A program made the position numbers and the translations under genes. A DNA stretch of 64,000 nt from Streptomyces sp. CGMCC 4.7035 (GTDB taxonomy: Bacteria; Actinomycetota; Actinomycetes; Streptomycetales; Streptomycetaceae): contig NZ_CP134053.1 in assembly GCF_031583065.1 (NCBI RefSeq), positions 4,278,001 through 4,342,000 on the forward strand, read 5' to 3'. Under the pieces are notes generated by a model. It ran no database searches. It was not told the origin of the DNA and worked only from the letters and a program-made list of their open reading frames with translations. Below, piece by piece: positions 33,210-42,486 of this stretch; the first letter of the stretch is position 1, and every line of letters begins with the position of its first letter.

Positions 33210-35432
33210 GTGTTGGACGGCTTCGGGTCTTCCGCCACCGACACCGGATCGGCCCAGGACGGGGCCCCACCGCAGAACGCGTCCCCCGGCCGGTCCGGCC
33301 GGCTGTCCCGTCGCCGGTTCATGGTCTATTCGCTCGCGGCGTCCACCCTGACGGTCGCCGCGCCGATCGGGTGCGACACCTCGTCGGCGCAAGGCGCCGA
33401 ACGCGCCGCGAAGGGCGCGCGCAGACCCTCCGATGTCCTGGTGACCGGCGCCGACGACGAGATGCTGGTCCTGGAGGTCACGGCGGCGAACAGGGTGGTC
33501 GTGCGGCTGCCGCGGGTCGAGGTCGGCCAGGGCATCACGACAGCGGTCGCCATGATGATCGCCGAGGAGTTGGACGCCCGTCTCATCGACGTGGACATCC
33601 CGCTCGCCGACGCCAGAGCCAAGGGCAACCAGTTCACAGGCGGCTCGAACTCGGTGAGTTCCCTGTACGGACCGGCCCGCGAGCTGGCCGCCACCGCACG
33701 CGCCAGGCTGGTGACGGCGGCCGCCAAGCGGTGGCACCTTTCCGCCCGGACCCTGCGCACCAGCAACACCATGGTCATCGCACCGGACGGGCGCATGGCC
33801 ACCTTCGGTTCGCTGACCGCGAGCGCCGCGCGCATTCGCCGGCCGGCGGTGTCGAGCAAACCGAAGCCCGCGTCCCGGCACCGCGTGATCGGGCGGCCGA
33901 CGACCCGGATCGACGCGCGGGACATCGTCACGGGCAAGGCGACATACGCCGGAGACCTGTCGGTGGCCGGAGCGAAACCGACCGTGGTGGCCCGCCCGCC
34001 GACGATCCTCGGGAAAGTCGTCTCGGTCGACGACAGTGTGGCCCGCGCGATGCCGGGCGTCCACGCGGTCGTCAGGATCGCCGGTGGTGTCGCTGTGGTG
34101 GCGGACTCCTTCCACCACGCGTTCAAGGCCAGGGACGCACTGCGCATCACATGGGCTCCCGGCCCACTCGCGCCCCTCTCGGACGCGGCGATCCGGGCCC
34201 GGGTGCGTGCCGCCGTCCCACGGCTCGGCACCCCACCGCGCGGATCGGCGCAAACAGAGGCCGAGTTCGCATTCGCCTTCGTCAGCCATGCCCCGATGGA
34301 AGTCCTCACCGCGGTGGCGGATGTGCGCGCCGACCGCGCCGAGATGTGGTTCTCCTCCCAGACGCCGATGGAAGCGCGGGAGAGCATCGCCGCGGCCATC
34401 GGACTGCCGGCGTCCTCGGTCCGGGTCCATGTGACACGGGGCGGGGGCTCGTTCGGAAGGCGGCTGAACTTCGACGCCGCGATCGAGGCGGCACTCATCT
34501 CGAAGGCGGCCCGCCGGCCGGTGAAGCTGATGTGGAGCCGTGCCGACGACATCCGGCACGGCAGGATGCGCCCGGCCAGCCATCACCGGATCCGGGCCAG
34601 CCACGCGCGGGGCAGGGTGGTGGCCTTCGAACACGCGATGGCCTCGGTGAACGAGTCCTACGAGCAGCAGGGTCCGGCCGCTCAGGGCGGTGTGACCACG
34701 GCCGTCGCACGCGGCGGGCGCGCACCGGCGGCGGGCCCGCTGCCCAGCGACACCGGCCTGTACAACTTCGGCCGCGTCTCGGGGAACTCGGGCGGAGTCG
34801 AGCTGGCGATGCCCCTCGGCGCCTGGCGGTCGGTGGACTCCGGGACCATGAGGACCGCGGAGGAGATCGTCGTCGACGAGATCGCCGAGCACCTGGGCAA
34901 GGATCCGGTGGCGTTCCGGCACACCACGCTCAGGAGCAAGGCCGTCAGGGCCGTACTCGACAAGGTCGCGACCACCGGAAGCTGGGGCCGGACCATGCCG
35001 GCGGGCCGGGCCCAGGGCGTGGCCGTGCACGAGGAGTACGGCTCCTGCGTGGCCTGCCTGGTCGAGATCGACGCCACCGACCCGAAGAACCCCCGGGTCA
35101 CCAAGGTGGTGATGGCGGCAGATGTCGGAACGGCCGTCAACCCGCGCGGACTTCAGGCCCAGCTCATGGGCACCGCGATCGACGGGATCTCCACCGTGCT
35201 CCAGGCCGGTCTCCACATCGACCGAGGTGCCGTCCGCGAGGGCAGCTTCGCCGACTTCCGCTACGCCCGTCAGCGGCACGCGCCGCTGCACTTCGAAGCA
35301 CACATCATGCCGTCCCGGGGGGAGCCGGGAGGGGCCGGTGAACTCGGCGTTCCGGCCGCGGCGGGCGCCGTCGCCAACGCCTACGCCCGGGCGACCGGTA
35401 CCCGGCCCCGCCGTTTCCCGATCAACTTCTGA
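33210..35432 (+). CDS. Tat-exported molybdopterin-binding hydroxylase subunit (isoquinoline 1-oxidoreductase beta-like)
   Basis: A 740-residue xanthine-oxidase-family large subunit. The N-terminus carries a Tat signal ([20 protein letters not shown]) ending near a Cys. The split into two Mo-binding domains, [52 protein letters not shown] and the catalytic-Glu motif [12 protein letters not shown] near the C-terminus, fits the IorB type, which has no separate FAD subunit. It hydroxylates aldehydes or N-heterocycles, passing electrons to the 2Fe-2S subunit encoded 10 bp downstream. GAGGAG precedes GTG 33210 (TTG 33213 is possible). Physiological acceptor unknown. Confidence 0.87.
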   Translation: MLDGFGSSATDTGSAQDGAPPQNASPGRSGRLSRRRFMVYSLAASTLTVAAPIGCDTSSAQGAERAAKGARRPSDVLVTGADDEMLVLEVTAANRVVVRLPRVEVGQGITTAVAMMIAEELDARLIDVDIPLADARAKGNQFTGGSNSVSSLYGPARELAATARARLVTAAAKRWHLSARTLRTSNTMVIAPDGRMATFGSLTASAARIRRPAVSSKPKPASRHRVIGRPTTRIDARDIVTGKATYAGDLSVAGAKPTVVARPPTILGKVVSVDDSVARAMPGVHAVVRIAGGVAVVADSFHHAFKARDALRITWAPGPLAPLSDAAIRARVRAAVPRLGTPPRGSAQTEAEFAFAFVSHAPMEVLTAVADVRADRAEMWFSSQTPMEARESIAAAIGLPASSVRVHVTRGGGSFGRRLNFDAAIEAALISKAARRPVKLMWSRADDIRHGRMRPASHHRIRASHARGRVVAFEHAMASVNESYEQQGPAAQGGVTTAVARGGRAPAAGPLPSDTGLYNFGRVSGNSGGVELAMPLGAWRSVDSGTMRTAEEIVVDEIAEHLGKDPVAFRHTTLRSKAVRAVLDKVATTGSWGRTMPAGRAQGVAVHEEYGSCVACLVEIDATDPKNPRVTKVVMAADVGTAVNPRGLQAQLMGTAIDGISTVLQAGLHIDRGAVREGSFADFRYARQRHAPLHFEAHIMPSRGEPGGAGELGVPAAAGAVANAYARATGTRPRRFPINF

Positions 35433-35442
35433 GAAGGTGCCG

Positions 35443-35913
35443 ATGCCGTCCTACTCCTTCGTCGTCAACGGGAAGCCGGTCACTGTCGAGGCACCGGCCG
35501 ACATGCCGTTGCTGTGGGTGCTGCGCGACATGCTCGGGGTCACCGGGCCCAAGTACGGCTGCGGCGTAGGTGTTTGCCGTGCCTGCACCAGCCACCTCGA
35601 CGGCGCCGAGATCCAGCCCTGCGTCGTGCCGGTCGCCAACTGCGCGGGCCGCGACGTCACTACCATCGAGGGCTTGGCCGACGGCGACACGCTGCACCCC
35701 GTACAACGGGCCTGGCTCGACTGCGACGTCGCGCAGTGCGGCTTCTGCCAGCCCGGACAGATCATGGCGGCGGCAGCACTGCTGAAAAGGACGTCCCGGC
35801 CGACGGACGCCGATATCGACCGGATCGAGAACGTCTGCCGCTGCGGCACCTACTCCCGGATCCGCGAAGCGATCAAGAAGGCCTCCGCCGCCGGCCGGTC
35901 GCCCGAGGACTGA
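35443..35913 (+). CDS. 2Fe-2S subunit of molybdenum hydroxylase (isoquinoline 1-oxidoreductase alpha-like)
   Basis: A 156-residue protein with both iron-sulfur sites of the family: the plant-type cluster [17 protein letters not shown] plus a fourth Cys in PCVVP, and the helical cluster CGFCQPGQ with CRCGTY. It starts ATG 35443, 10 bases after the large-subunit stop, behind GAGAAGGTGCCG. It has no Tat signal of its own, so it would be exported as a complex with its partner by hitch-hiking. No FAD subunit follows; the next gene is convergent. Confidence 0.92.
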   Translation: MPSYSFVVNGKPVTVEAPADMPLLWVLRDMLGVTGPKYGCGVGVCRACTSHLDGAEIQPCVVPVANCAGRDVTTIEGLADGDTLHPVQRAWLDCDVAQCGFCQPGQIMAAAALLKRTSRPTDADIDRIENVCRCGTYSRIREAIKKASAAGRSPED

Positions 35914-35949
35914 CCCCACGGGCTGCTCCGGGGACCTCGAAGAAAACCG

Positions 35950-36981
35950 TCACTTCACCGGCTTCGGCTCCTGGACCGACGCTCGCAGCGTGGGCTCCAC
36001 CCCACGGGAACCGGCGGCCACCTCCTTGGACTCGACTATGTGATCGCCGTACAGATCCTGCAGCCAGTTCGCCTGGTAGATGGTGTCGAGGTAGCGCTCA
36101 CCGAGGTCCGGGGCGATGGCCACCGTGGTGAGGTCACTCGTGTCATGCCGGGCCAGCCAGTCCATCGCGCCGCTGACCACCGTTCCGGTGGAGCCGCCGA
36201 ACAGGAACCCGCGTCTGGCCAGACGGTGGCACGTACGGATGGTGTCCGCCTCCTCGACCTGTATCACCTCATCCACATACGACTCGTCGAGCAGCGGCGG
36301 GCGGATGCTCATGCCCAGGCCGGGAATCATCCGGCGCCCCGGCTCGCCGCCGAAGATCACCGAGCCGACGCTGTCCACCGCGACGATCCGCACCGGCCGG
36401 TGCCATTCGCGGAAGTAGCGCGCGCAGCCCATCAGGGTCCCGGTGGTGCCCGCACCGATGAACAGCACGTCCAGTTGCGGGAACTGGCGGGCGATCTCCG
36501 GCGCCGTCCTGCGGTAGTGGGCCCGCCAGTTGCCCGGATTGGTGTACTGACTGAGCCATACGTACCGGTCGTCGGAGGTGCACAGCGCGCGCACGTAGTC
36601 GATCCGCGCGCCGAGGAAACCGCCGTTGGCGTCCACGTCGGCGATGATGTGCACCTCGCTGCCCAACGCCTCCATCAGCAGTCTGCTCGACAGATTGCAA
36701 CGGGAGTCCGTCACACACAAAAACCGGTAACCCTTGCTCGCGGCGATCATGCTGAGCGCCACGCCGAGGTTTCCGGACGAGGATTCGACCAGTATCGAAT
36801 CCGGCGTCAGGACTCCATTCCGCTCGGCGGTCTCCACCATCTCGATCGCCGCCTTCAATTTGATCGATCCGGCGAAGTTGAACCCCTCGCACTTCAGGTA
36901 CAGGGAGCGCCCGAAAATCGACCGGAGGTCGACGTAGAGCTGGCTTTCGTTGAAGGCATGGGGATCGGAAATGACGGGCAC
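35950..36981 (-). CDS. sbnA: SbnA-like N-(2-amino-2-carboxyethyl)-L-glutamate synthase (PLP)
   Basis: A 343-residue member of the cysteine-synthase fold. FNFAGSIKLKAA holds the Schiff-base Lys (K41), ESSSGNLG the substrate loop and GAGTTGTLMG the phosphate loop. This matches SbnA, which condenses O-phospho-L-serine and L-glutamate into ACEGA, the first step to L-2,3-diaminopropionate (Dap). Start is GTG 36981 behind AGGAGGCCACC. It follows sbnB by 37 bp. The pair at the end of an NRPS operon shows the operon supplies its own Dap. Confidence 0.9.
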   Translation of the reverse strand: MPVISDPHAFNESQLYVDLRSIFGRSLYLKCEGFNFAGSIKLKAAIEMVETAERNGVLTPDSILVESSSGNLGVALSMIAASKGYRFLCVTDSRCNLSSRLLMEALGSEVHIIADVDANGGFLGARIDYVRALCTSDDRYVWLSQYTNPGNWRAHYRRTAPEIARQFPQLDVLFIGAGTTGTLMGCARYFREWHRPVRIVAVDSVGSVIFGGEPGRRMIPGLGMSIRPPLLDESYVDEVIQVEEADTIRTCHRLARRGFLFGGSTGTVVSGAMDWLARHDTSDLTTVAIAPDLGERYLDTIYQANWLQDLYGDHIVESKEVAAGSRGVEPTLRASVQEPKPVK

Positions 36982-37018
36982 GGTGGCCTCCTGATGCCAG
37001 AGCTGAGGAAATTGGCGT

Positions 37019-38089
37019 TCAGCCGTACCGGCGCAGGTCGTGGAAGAAGTCGTCGACGAGGTGGAGGTGTCCGGACCGGGCGACTTCGTCGTAGACGTAC
37101 TTGCCGACGGCGAGGTCGAGGACGCCGAGTCCGAAGGGCGAGAAGATCACGGTCCGGTCGGCCGGCGGTGTCACCCGTCCGGTCATGACGTCGTCGAGCG
37201 TGCCGTCCAGGAAGGCGCGGTGGCCGGTGAGCTGCTCGGCCAGGTGGGGAGAGGTGTCGGCTTTCAGACAGTGCTCGATGTCGTCGACGATGTTGGCCGA
37301 GCCGAGCAGGATCTCGGGGGCGAGGTCGCGCAGGGACACGTGCAGGACCAGGGGGTGGTGCGCGAACCAGGCGGGGTCGGTGACATGGGGCTTTCCGGCG
37401 ATGGTGGCGAAGACCACCAGATCGCTGGAGCGGATGAGTTTTTCGGCGCTGTCGTGGACCGTGATCTGTCCGGCGGTGCCGGCCTGCCGCAGGTGGCCGC
37501 AGAAGCCGGTCGCGCTGTCGGCGGACACGTCGTGTACGCCGATGGTGTCGAACGCCCAGCCGGTGCCGGCCAGGAAGGTGTGGATGTAGCGGGCGATCAG
37601 GCCCGTGCCGAAGAATCCGATGCGGGTGGGGCGGGGTCGGCCGCGGCTGAGCCAGTCGGCTGCCAGCGCGGCGGATGCCGCGGTTCTGGTGGCGCTGATG
37701 ATGGAGCTTTCCAGGCAGGCGAAGGGGTAACCGGTGTCGTGGTCGTTGAGGATGAGGACCGCGGAGGCCCGCGGCAGACCGGCCGCCACGTTGGCCGGGA
37801 AGCTGGAGATCCACTTCAGGCCGTCCACGTGCGCCGGCCCCCCGATGGAGGCCGGCAGTGCGATGATCCGGGCCGTGGGGCGGTCGGGGAAGCGCAGGAA
37901 GTACGACGGAGGGTTGACCGAGTCCCCGGCGCCGTGCAGCCGGTAGGTCGCCTCGACCAGTTCCACGATCTGTTTCTCGCGCCCGTCGAGCGCTTGCTGC
38001 ACCTGGGCGCCGGAGATCACCGCGAAGGCCGGCGCCGATGCCGGGTGGGTCGCGGCGGACCGGGGGGCGGGGGACGTCAGGGGGGTCAT
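37019..38089 (-). CDS. sbnB: SbnB-like ACEGA dehydrogenase (Dap biosynthesis)
   Basis: A 356-residue protein of the ornithine cyclodeaminase/mu-crystallin family, with NAD motif IGFFGTGLIARYIHTFLAG and N-terminal VNPPSYFLRFPDRPTARII. SbnB oxidises ACEGA to Dap and 2-oxoglutarate. The ATG overlaps the stop of the hydroxylase gene upstream (ATGA, 38086-38089), so the two are coupled. A longer frame upstream lies inside the hydroxylase gene and is not used. The 2-oxoglutarate released is also the co-substrate of that hydroxylase, an attractive but unproven link. Confidence 0.9.
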   Translation of the reverse strand: MTPLTSPAPRSAATHPASAPAFAVISGAQVQQALDGREKQIVELVEATYRLHGAGDSVNPPSYFLRFPDRPTARIIALPASIGGPAHVDGLKWISSFPANVAAGLPRASAVLILNDHDTGYPFACLESSIISATRTAASAALAADWLSRGRPRPTRIGFFGTGLIARYIHTFLAGTGWAFDTIGVHDVSADSATGFCGHLRQAGTAGQITVHDSAEKLIRSSDLVVFATIAGKPHVTDPAWFAHHPLVLHVSLRDLAPEILLGSANIVDDIEHCLKADTSPHLAEQLTGHRAFLDGTLDDVMTGRVTPPADRTVIFSPFGLGVLDLAVGKYVYDEVARSGHLHLVDDFFHDLRRYG

Positions 38090-39090
38090 CGCCGGCTCGC
38101 CTCCGGGGTCGGGCACCCGTCGGCCAGGCGCCGGGGCTCGGCCATGGCGACCAGCACCTGGCGTTCTCCGGTGAAGGCCTCTCTGCTGTGTGCGGTGCGG
38201 ATGTTGTCGACCAGCATCACGTCGCCCGCCTGCCAGGGCTCGCGCCGGGTGTGGTCCTCGTAGGTGGTGTTGAGTAGCTGGACGATCTCCTCGCCGATCG
38301 GGGAGCCGTCTCCGAAGCGGGTGTTGAACGGCAGCCCGTCCTCGCCGTAGACGTCCACCAGGTACTCGCGCACCTCCGGGGCCAGCGTCCACTCGTTGAG
38401 GAAGGCGATCTGGTTGAACCAGCAGCGCCGGCCGGTGAGCGGATGCCGCACCACCGCGCTGCGGCGCTGCCGGGTGTGCAGGGACCCGTCGGGCTGCCAG
38501 GTGAAGTCGATGGTGTGGGCGCGGCAGTAACGTTCGATGGCCGCGGCGTCATCGGTGCCGAACGACTCCAGCAAGGACGCCCCGATATCGTCGTTGTAGC
38601 TGCGGGTGAGCATCCAGCCCTCATGCTCGAACCGATCGCTCAGCGCGGGGGGCAGCGCCTGAAGCACCTGTTCCGCGTCGGCCACGGCGGTCGCACCGCC
38701 CTGGCCGGGTGCGCTCAGGCACGCGAACAGCATCAGGCCGGGAACCTCCAGCGTGTAGCTCAGTTCATGGTGCATGCACATCGGCTGGTTGGCCGGCCAG
38801 GTCGTGGAGGAGTACAGCCCAGGGCTGTAGGTCTGCCGGGGGGCGAAAGCCTCCCTCTCCGTCATCAGACCGCCGGCCAGACCGGTGAAGACGGCACCGA
38901 CCTGATCCGCCTCCCGCAGCCCCAGGCCGCGGATGAGCAGCGCACCGTGCTCGGTGACCTGCGCGCGCAGCGCGTCGCGGTGTTCGGCCGCCCAACTCGG
39001 CGCATGGTCGGGAGACTCGACGTGCAGGATCGGAGGTCTGCCCGACCGCAGTTCCACGTCGAGCAGTGATGTCGGTGGTGAGGACGACAC
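38086..39090 (-). CDS. TauD/SyrP-like Fe(II)/2-oxoglutarate hydroxylase of the NRPS cluster
   Basis: A 334-residue dioxygenase. The iron ligands are H107-x-E109 in MHHELSYT (Glu in place of the usual Asp, as in SyrP-type amino-acid beta-hydroxylases) and H301 in NIRTAHSRE, with a 2-oxoglutarate Arg near 310. SyrP-like enzymes hydroxylate the beta-carbon of an amino acid bound to an NRPS carrier. In this operon the obvious substrate is carrier-bound Dap or its product; that is inference. GTG start behind GAAAGGAAACCCA. It differs clearly from the TauD homologue at 5.5 kb. Confidence 0.85.
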   Translation of the reverse strand: MSSSPPTSLLDVELRSGRPPILHVESPDHAPSWAAEHRDALRAQVTEHGALLIRGLGLREADQVGAVFTGLAGGLMTEREAFAPRQTYSPGLYSSTTWPANQPMCMHHELSYTLEVPGLMLFACLSAPGQGGATAVADAEQVLQALPPALSDRFEHEGWMLTRSYNDDIGASLLESFGTDDAAAIERYCRAHTIDFTWQPDGSLHTRQRRSAVVRHPLTGRRCWFNQIAFLNEWTLAPEVREYLVDVYGEDGLPFNTRFGDGSPIGEEIVQLLNTTYEDHTRREPWQAGDVMLVDNIRTAHSREAFTGERQVLVAMAEPRRLADGCPTPEASRR

Positions 39091-39103
39091 TGGGTTTCCT
39101 TTC

Positions 39104-39155
39104 GGTTGTCACTCGGGAGACTCAAGGACGGTTGTCACTCGGGAGGATCAAGGAG
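39104..39155. repeat. Two tandem 26-bp copies ahead of the hydroxylase gene
   Basis: 39104-39129 and 39130-39155 are the same 26-base unit (starting GGTTGTCACTCGGGAG) with three mismatches. They lie immediately upstream of the ribosome site of the leftward gene at 39090. Beyond them, 39178-39228 shows TGGAG-like steps about every 10 bases up to and over the NRPS stop codon. Confidence 0.85.
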
Positions 39156-39215
39156 GCTCGAGAAGAAACATGGGGCACATGGAGCCCGTGGAGGGCCGTG
39201 GAGGCTTATGGAGAC

Positions 39216-42200
39216 TCACGAGGAGGCCGGCACATCGGCGGCGGCCAGGACGGCCTGTGCCGCTTCGGCCGGACGGGTGCGCAGGAAATAGTGACCACCG
39301 TCGGCGAGTTCGTGCAGGTCCACCTGCTCGGCCAGCAGTTCCCAGTCGCGGTACCGGCCGGGGAACTCGGCCGTGCTCGGGTCATCGGCGGCGACGACCA
39401 CCGTGACCGGCACGGACAGCTTCACTGCCGGCGGAGCTTCCAGGGCGTCGGCGAAATAGCGATGTGCGGACACGCAGTCGTGCCGATAGGCGGCACCGAT
39501 GTGCTCCGCGTGCCGCGCGTTCAGCTCACCGAGTTCCGTGTAGCCGCTGTCCCGGGTCAGCTTCGTGGCGATCTCGGCGTCGCTCCGCCCGGTGAGCTCG
39601 GTGATGGCGGCGCGCCGAGCGGTGGCGGTGCCGAGCAGCTGCGCGCCGAGGAACACCCGTGGGACGTCCACCCCGCGCTCCTGCAGCTTCCTCGCGGTCT
39701 CCACGGCCAACGCGGCGCCCGAGGAGTGGCCCCACAGCATGACCCTGGTCAGGCCACGCCCGGTGATCTCGGCGATGACCTGTTCCGTCACCTGTTCCAT
39801 CGGTACGAACGGTTCGTTGTGGGCGGCCAGGTCATGACCGGGCAGGTCCACGGCGAAGACCGCGGGTCCGCCGCCCGCCAAGGCGGCGGCCATCGGCCGG
39901 TAGTTGACCGCGTTGCCGCCCGCGTACGGGAAGCACACCAGGGCACACTCCGGTACACCGTCCGCTTCCGACAGTGGCTGAAGCAGCTCCGGGCGCCGCC
40001 GGGTCGCGCCGTCCAGGAGTGCGGCGAGGTCGGCGAGTACCGGGTGGCGGGTGATGTCCTTGAGGGACACCGCGCGGTTCAGGGCGATGGTGAGTTTCAC
40101 CGCGGACAGTGAGGTGCCGCCGGAGTCGAAGAAGTGGTCCTGTCGGCCGATACGGTGCTGGGGGATGCCGAGCAACTCGGCCCAGGCTGCTGCCAGTTTC
40201 CGCTCGGTCGGAGTGCCCGGGACGTCGCGGTGCTCACCAGGGAGGTCGCCCTCGGGGCTCGGTGCGGACTGTTCGGCCAGGGCGGTCAGGGCCTTCCTGT
40301 CGATCTTGCCATTGGCGGTGAGCGGGAGGCTGTCCCGCCAGTGAAAGGCCGAGGGGACCATGTATGCGGGCAGCACGGCGCCCAGCGCGTCGCGCAGCAC
40401 GTCCGTCTGCTGACGCCGGCCGGCGTAGAAGGCGATCAGGTGCGTGCTGTGGCCGCCCAGTTCGGCGATGACCACCGCGCCGTCCCGCACCCCGGGAACC
40501 CGCAACAGGGTGTTCTCGATCTCACCGATCTCGATGCGGAAACCACGGATCTTGACCTGGTTGTCCCGCCGGCCGAGGAACTCCAGCTTGCCGCCGGGAT
40601 GCCAGCGTCCCCAGTCACCCCCCAGATAGAGCCGCTCGCCCGGCCGGTGCGGATCGTCCAGATAGGCCTCACGCGTCCGCTCGGGATCATTGACATACCC
40701 ACGCCCCACGCACACACCGGAGAACGCGATCAACCCCGGGGCGCCCAGCGGAACCAGCGACAGATGTTCATCGACGACGTAGACGTGCACGTTGTTGACC
40801 GCACGCCCCAGCAGCACCCGATCGGGCACCCCTTCCAAGATCTCGTGGTTGGTGTCGTCCGAGGTCTCGGTCAGCCCATAGGCGTTGACCAGCTTGATCC
40901 CGGGCTGGACCGTGAACCAGCGCTGAACCAGCTCGCGCTTCAACGCCTCACCGGTCACCGACACACACCGCAGGTCCGGCAACGGGCGGGGGTGCCCCTC
41001 CAGATACGAGACCACCACCTCCAGATAGGAGGGCACGACCTGCACCACACCGACCCGGCCCCGGACAAGCGTGTCGAGGAACCGCTCCACATCCACGATC
41101 ACGTCCTGCTCGACCAGCAGCGTCCGCCCGCCCACCAGGAGCGCGGCCAGCAACTGCCACAGCGAGATGTCGAAGCACTGCGGGGCCGTCTGCGCCACCA
41201 CCCGCCCCTCGCCGATCCCCAAGTCGTCGATCTTGGCGTAGAGGTGGTTGAGCATGCCCGCGTGCTCGCACATCGCCCCTTTCGGCTCGCCGGTGGAGCC
41301 GGAGGTGAAGTAGATGTAGGCCAGCTGGTCGGGTGCGACCTCCACCCCGACATCGCCGTCGGCGTGCTGCTCCGCATACGCCGCCTCGACCAGCAGCCTC
41401 TCGACTCCCGGCAATGTGGCCACGGCCTGATCGAGGGAGTGGGTGCTGCCGGACTCGGTCACCACCAGCCGGCAGCCGGCACGCGACAGCGTCGCCGCGA
41501 TACGACCGGCCGGAAAGTGCGGCTCGATGGGCAGATACACGCCCCCGGCCTTGAACACCGCCAACACCGATGCCAGCCAGTCGAGATTGCGTTCGGTGAC
41601 CACCCCCACCACGTCTTCCCGGCCCAGGCCCCGCGCCAGCAGCGCCCGTGCCAGCCGGTTCGCGCGCGCGTTGAGTTCTCCGTACGTCCACGCGCGATCG
41701 CGGTGCACGGCCACCGCCTCCGGATGCTCCCGCACCCGCTGCTCGAACAGCTCGTGCGCCCGGCACTCCGGGAGCCTGCGGCGCGGTCCGGCGAGCCCCT
41801 CGAGCTGATCACGCACCTCCTCGGGCGACAGCAGACTCTGCCGTGCGTGCTCGGCATCCACATCAGCCGCCATCAGCCGCAGCGCGGCGAGGTGATAGCC
41901 CACGATGCGGGCCGCGCACTCGGCGTCCAGCGCATCCGTGCGATACCGCGACCGCACCACCAGCCGCCCGCCCCGATCACACCACCCCACCCTCAGCACG
42001 GCGTCCTCAGCCGGCCCACCCTCAACCCCCGCAGGGTCGAACACGACCTCGTACGACGGCCCCGCCACCCCCAACTCCCGCCGCAGCTCCGCCACCGGAA
42101 ACCCCCGGTGCGCCAGCAGTTCCGCCTCGACGTGCTGAGCGGTCAGCACCAGCGCACGCCACGACCCGGGTGCGACGGTCAGCAGGCACGGCAGCGCACC

Positions 42201-42473
42201 GCCCACCCCGGCGGCATAACCTGTCACCACCTCCTGCTCACCCGACAACGCGGCCAGCACCTTGGCATGGGCAGCCAGCAGCACCGCACTCACCGGTACC
42301 GCCAACTCGGCCGCAAGTCCGCGTACCACCGCCACCACATCGCCCGGCACCGTGGCCTCGTGCTCGGCCACACCCGCCACCGGCTCCCGCACCCACCGTG
42401 GGACGGCGGTGAAACCACCGGCGGCAAGCACCCCTCCCCAGAACTCACGGTCCGCATCCACGTGCGCTCCCAT
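39216..42473 (-). CDS. Single-module NRPS: truncated C - A - T - TE
   Basis: A 1085-residue synthetase. Residues 1-215 look like only the C-terminal lobe of a condensation domain, without the HHxxxDG catalytic motif. The A domain (about 230-740) has FTSGSTGEPKG (389-399), FDISLW (434-439), YGLTETSDD (532-540) and LTANGKIDRK. By eye the pocket reads D435, I436, W439, S, S, T, A, D539, D540; two Asp suit a basic diamino substrate. The carrier has DSGGTSL (Ser788). The C-terminal thioesterase has GHSSG (Ser917) and a final GGHYFL His. It probably activates Dap and supplies it to the Pls-like partner. It starts 13 bp after that gene, behind GAGGAAGG. Confidence 0.88.
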   Translation of the reverse strand: MGAHVDADREFWGGVLAAGGFTAVPRWVREPVAGVAEHEATVPGDVVAVVRGLAAELAVPVSAVLLAAHAKVLAALSGEQEVVTGYAAGVGGALPCLLTVAPGSWRALVLTAQHVEAELLAHRGFPVAELRRELGVAGPSYEVVFDPAGVEGGPAEDAVLRVGWCDRGGRLVVRSRYRTDALDAECAARIVGYHLAALRLMAADVDAEHARQSLLSPEEVRDQLEGLAGPRRRLPECRAHELFEQRVREHPEAVAVHRDRAWTYGELNARANRLARALLARGLGREDVVGVVTERNLDWLASVLAVFKAGGVYLPIEPHFPAGRIAATLSRAGCRLVVTESGSTHSLDQAVATLPGVERLLVEAAYAEQHADGDVGVEVAPDQLAYIYFTSGSTGEPKGAMCEHAGMLNHLYAKIDDLGIGEGRVVAQTAPQCFDISLWQLLAALLVGGRTLLVEQDVIVDVERFLDTLVRGRVGVVQVVPSYLEVVVSYLEGHPRPLPDLRCVSVTGEALKRELVQRWFTVQPGIKLVNAYGLTETSDDTNHEILEGVPDRVLLGRAVNNVHVYVVDEHLSLVPLGAPGLIAFSGVCVGRGYVNDPERTREAYLDDPHRPGERLYLGGDWGRWHPGGKLEFLGRRDNQVKIRGFRIEIGEIENTLLRVPGVRDGAVVIAELGGHSTHLIAFYAGRRQQTDVLRDALGAVLPAYMVPSAFHWRDSLPLTANGKIDRKALTALAEQSAPSPEGDLPGEHRDVPGTPTERKLAAAWAELLGIPQHRIGRQDHFFDSGGTSLSAVKLTIALNRAVSLKDITRHPVLADLAALLDGATRRRPELLQPLSEADGVPECALVCFPYAGGNAVNYRPMAAALAGGGPAVFAVDLPGHDLAAHNEPFVPMEQVTEQVIAEITGRGLTRVMLWGHSSGAALAVETARKLQERGVDVPRVFLGAQLLGTATARRAAITELTGRSDAEIATKLTRDSGYTELGELNARHAEHIGAAYRHDCVSAHRYFADALEAPPAVKLSVPVTVVVAADDPSTAEFPGRYRDWELLAEQVDLHELADGGHYFLRTRPAEAAQAVLAAADVPASS

Positions 42474-42486
42474 CGAATGGCCTTCC

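Noticed and set aside
33092..35341. 749-codon frame overlapping the Mo hydroxylase in another frame, and an antisense 718-codon frame
   Set aside because: Both give basic low-complexity translations, whereas the 33210 frame shows Tat signal and Mo-binding motifs.
33210..35913. Mo hydroxylase as part of the Dap/Pls cluster
   Set aside because: It is on the other strand, converging on sbnA, and has no chemistry tied to Dap polymer formation.
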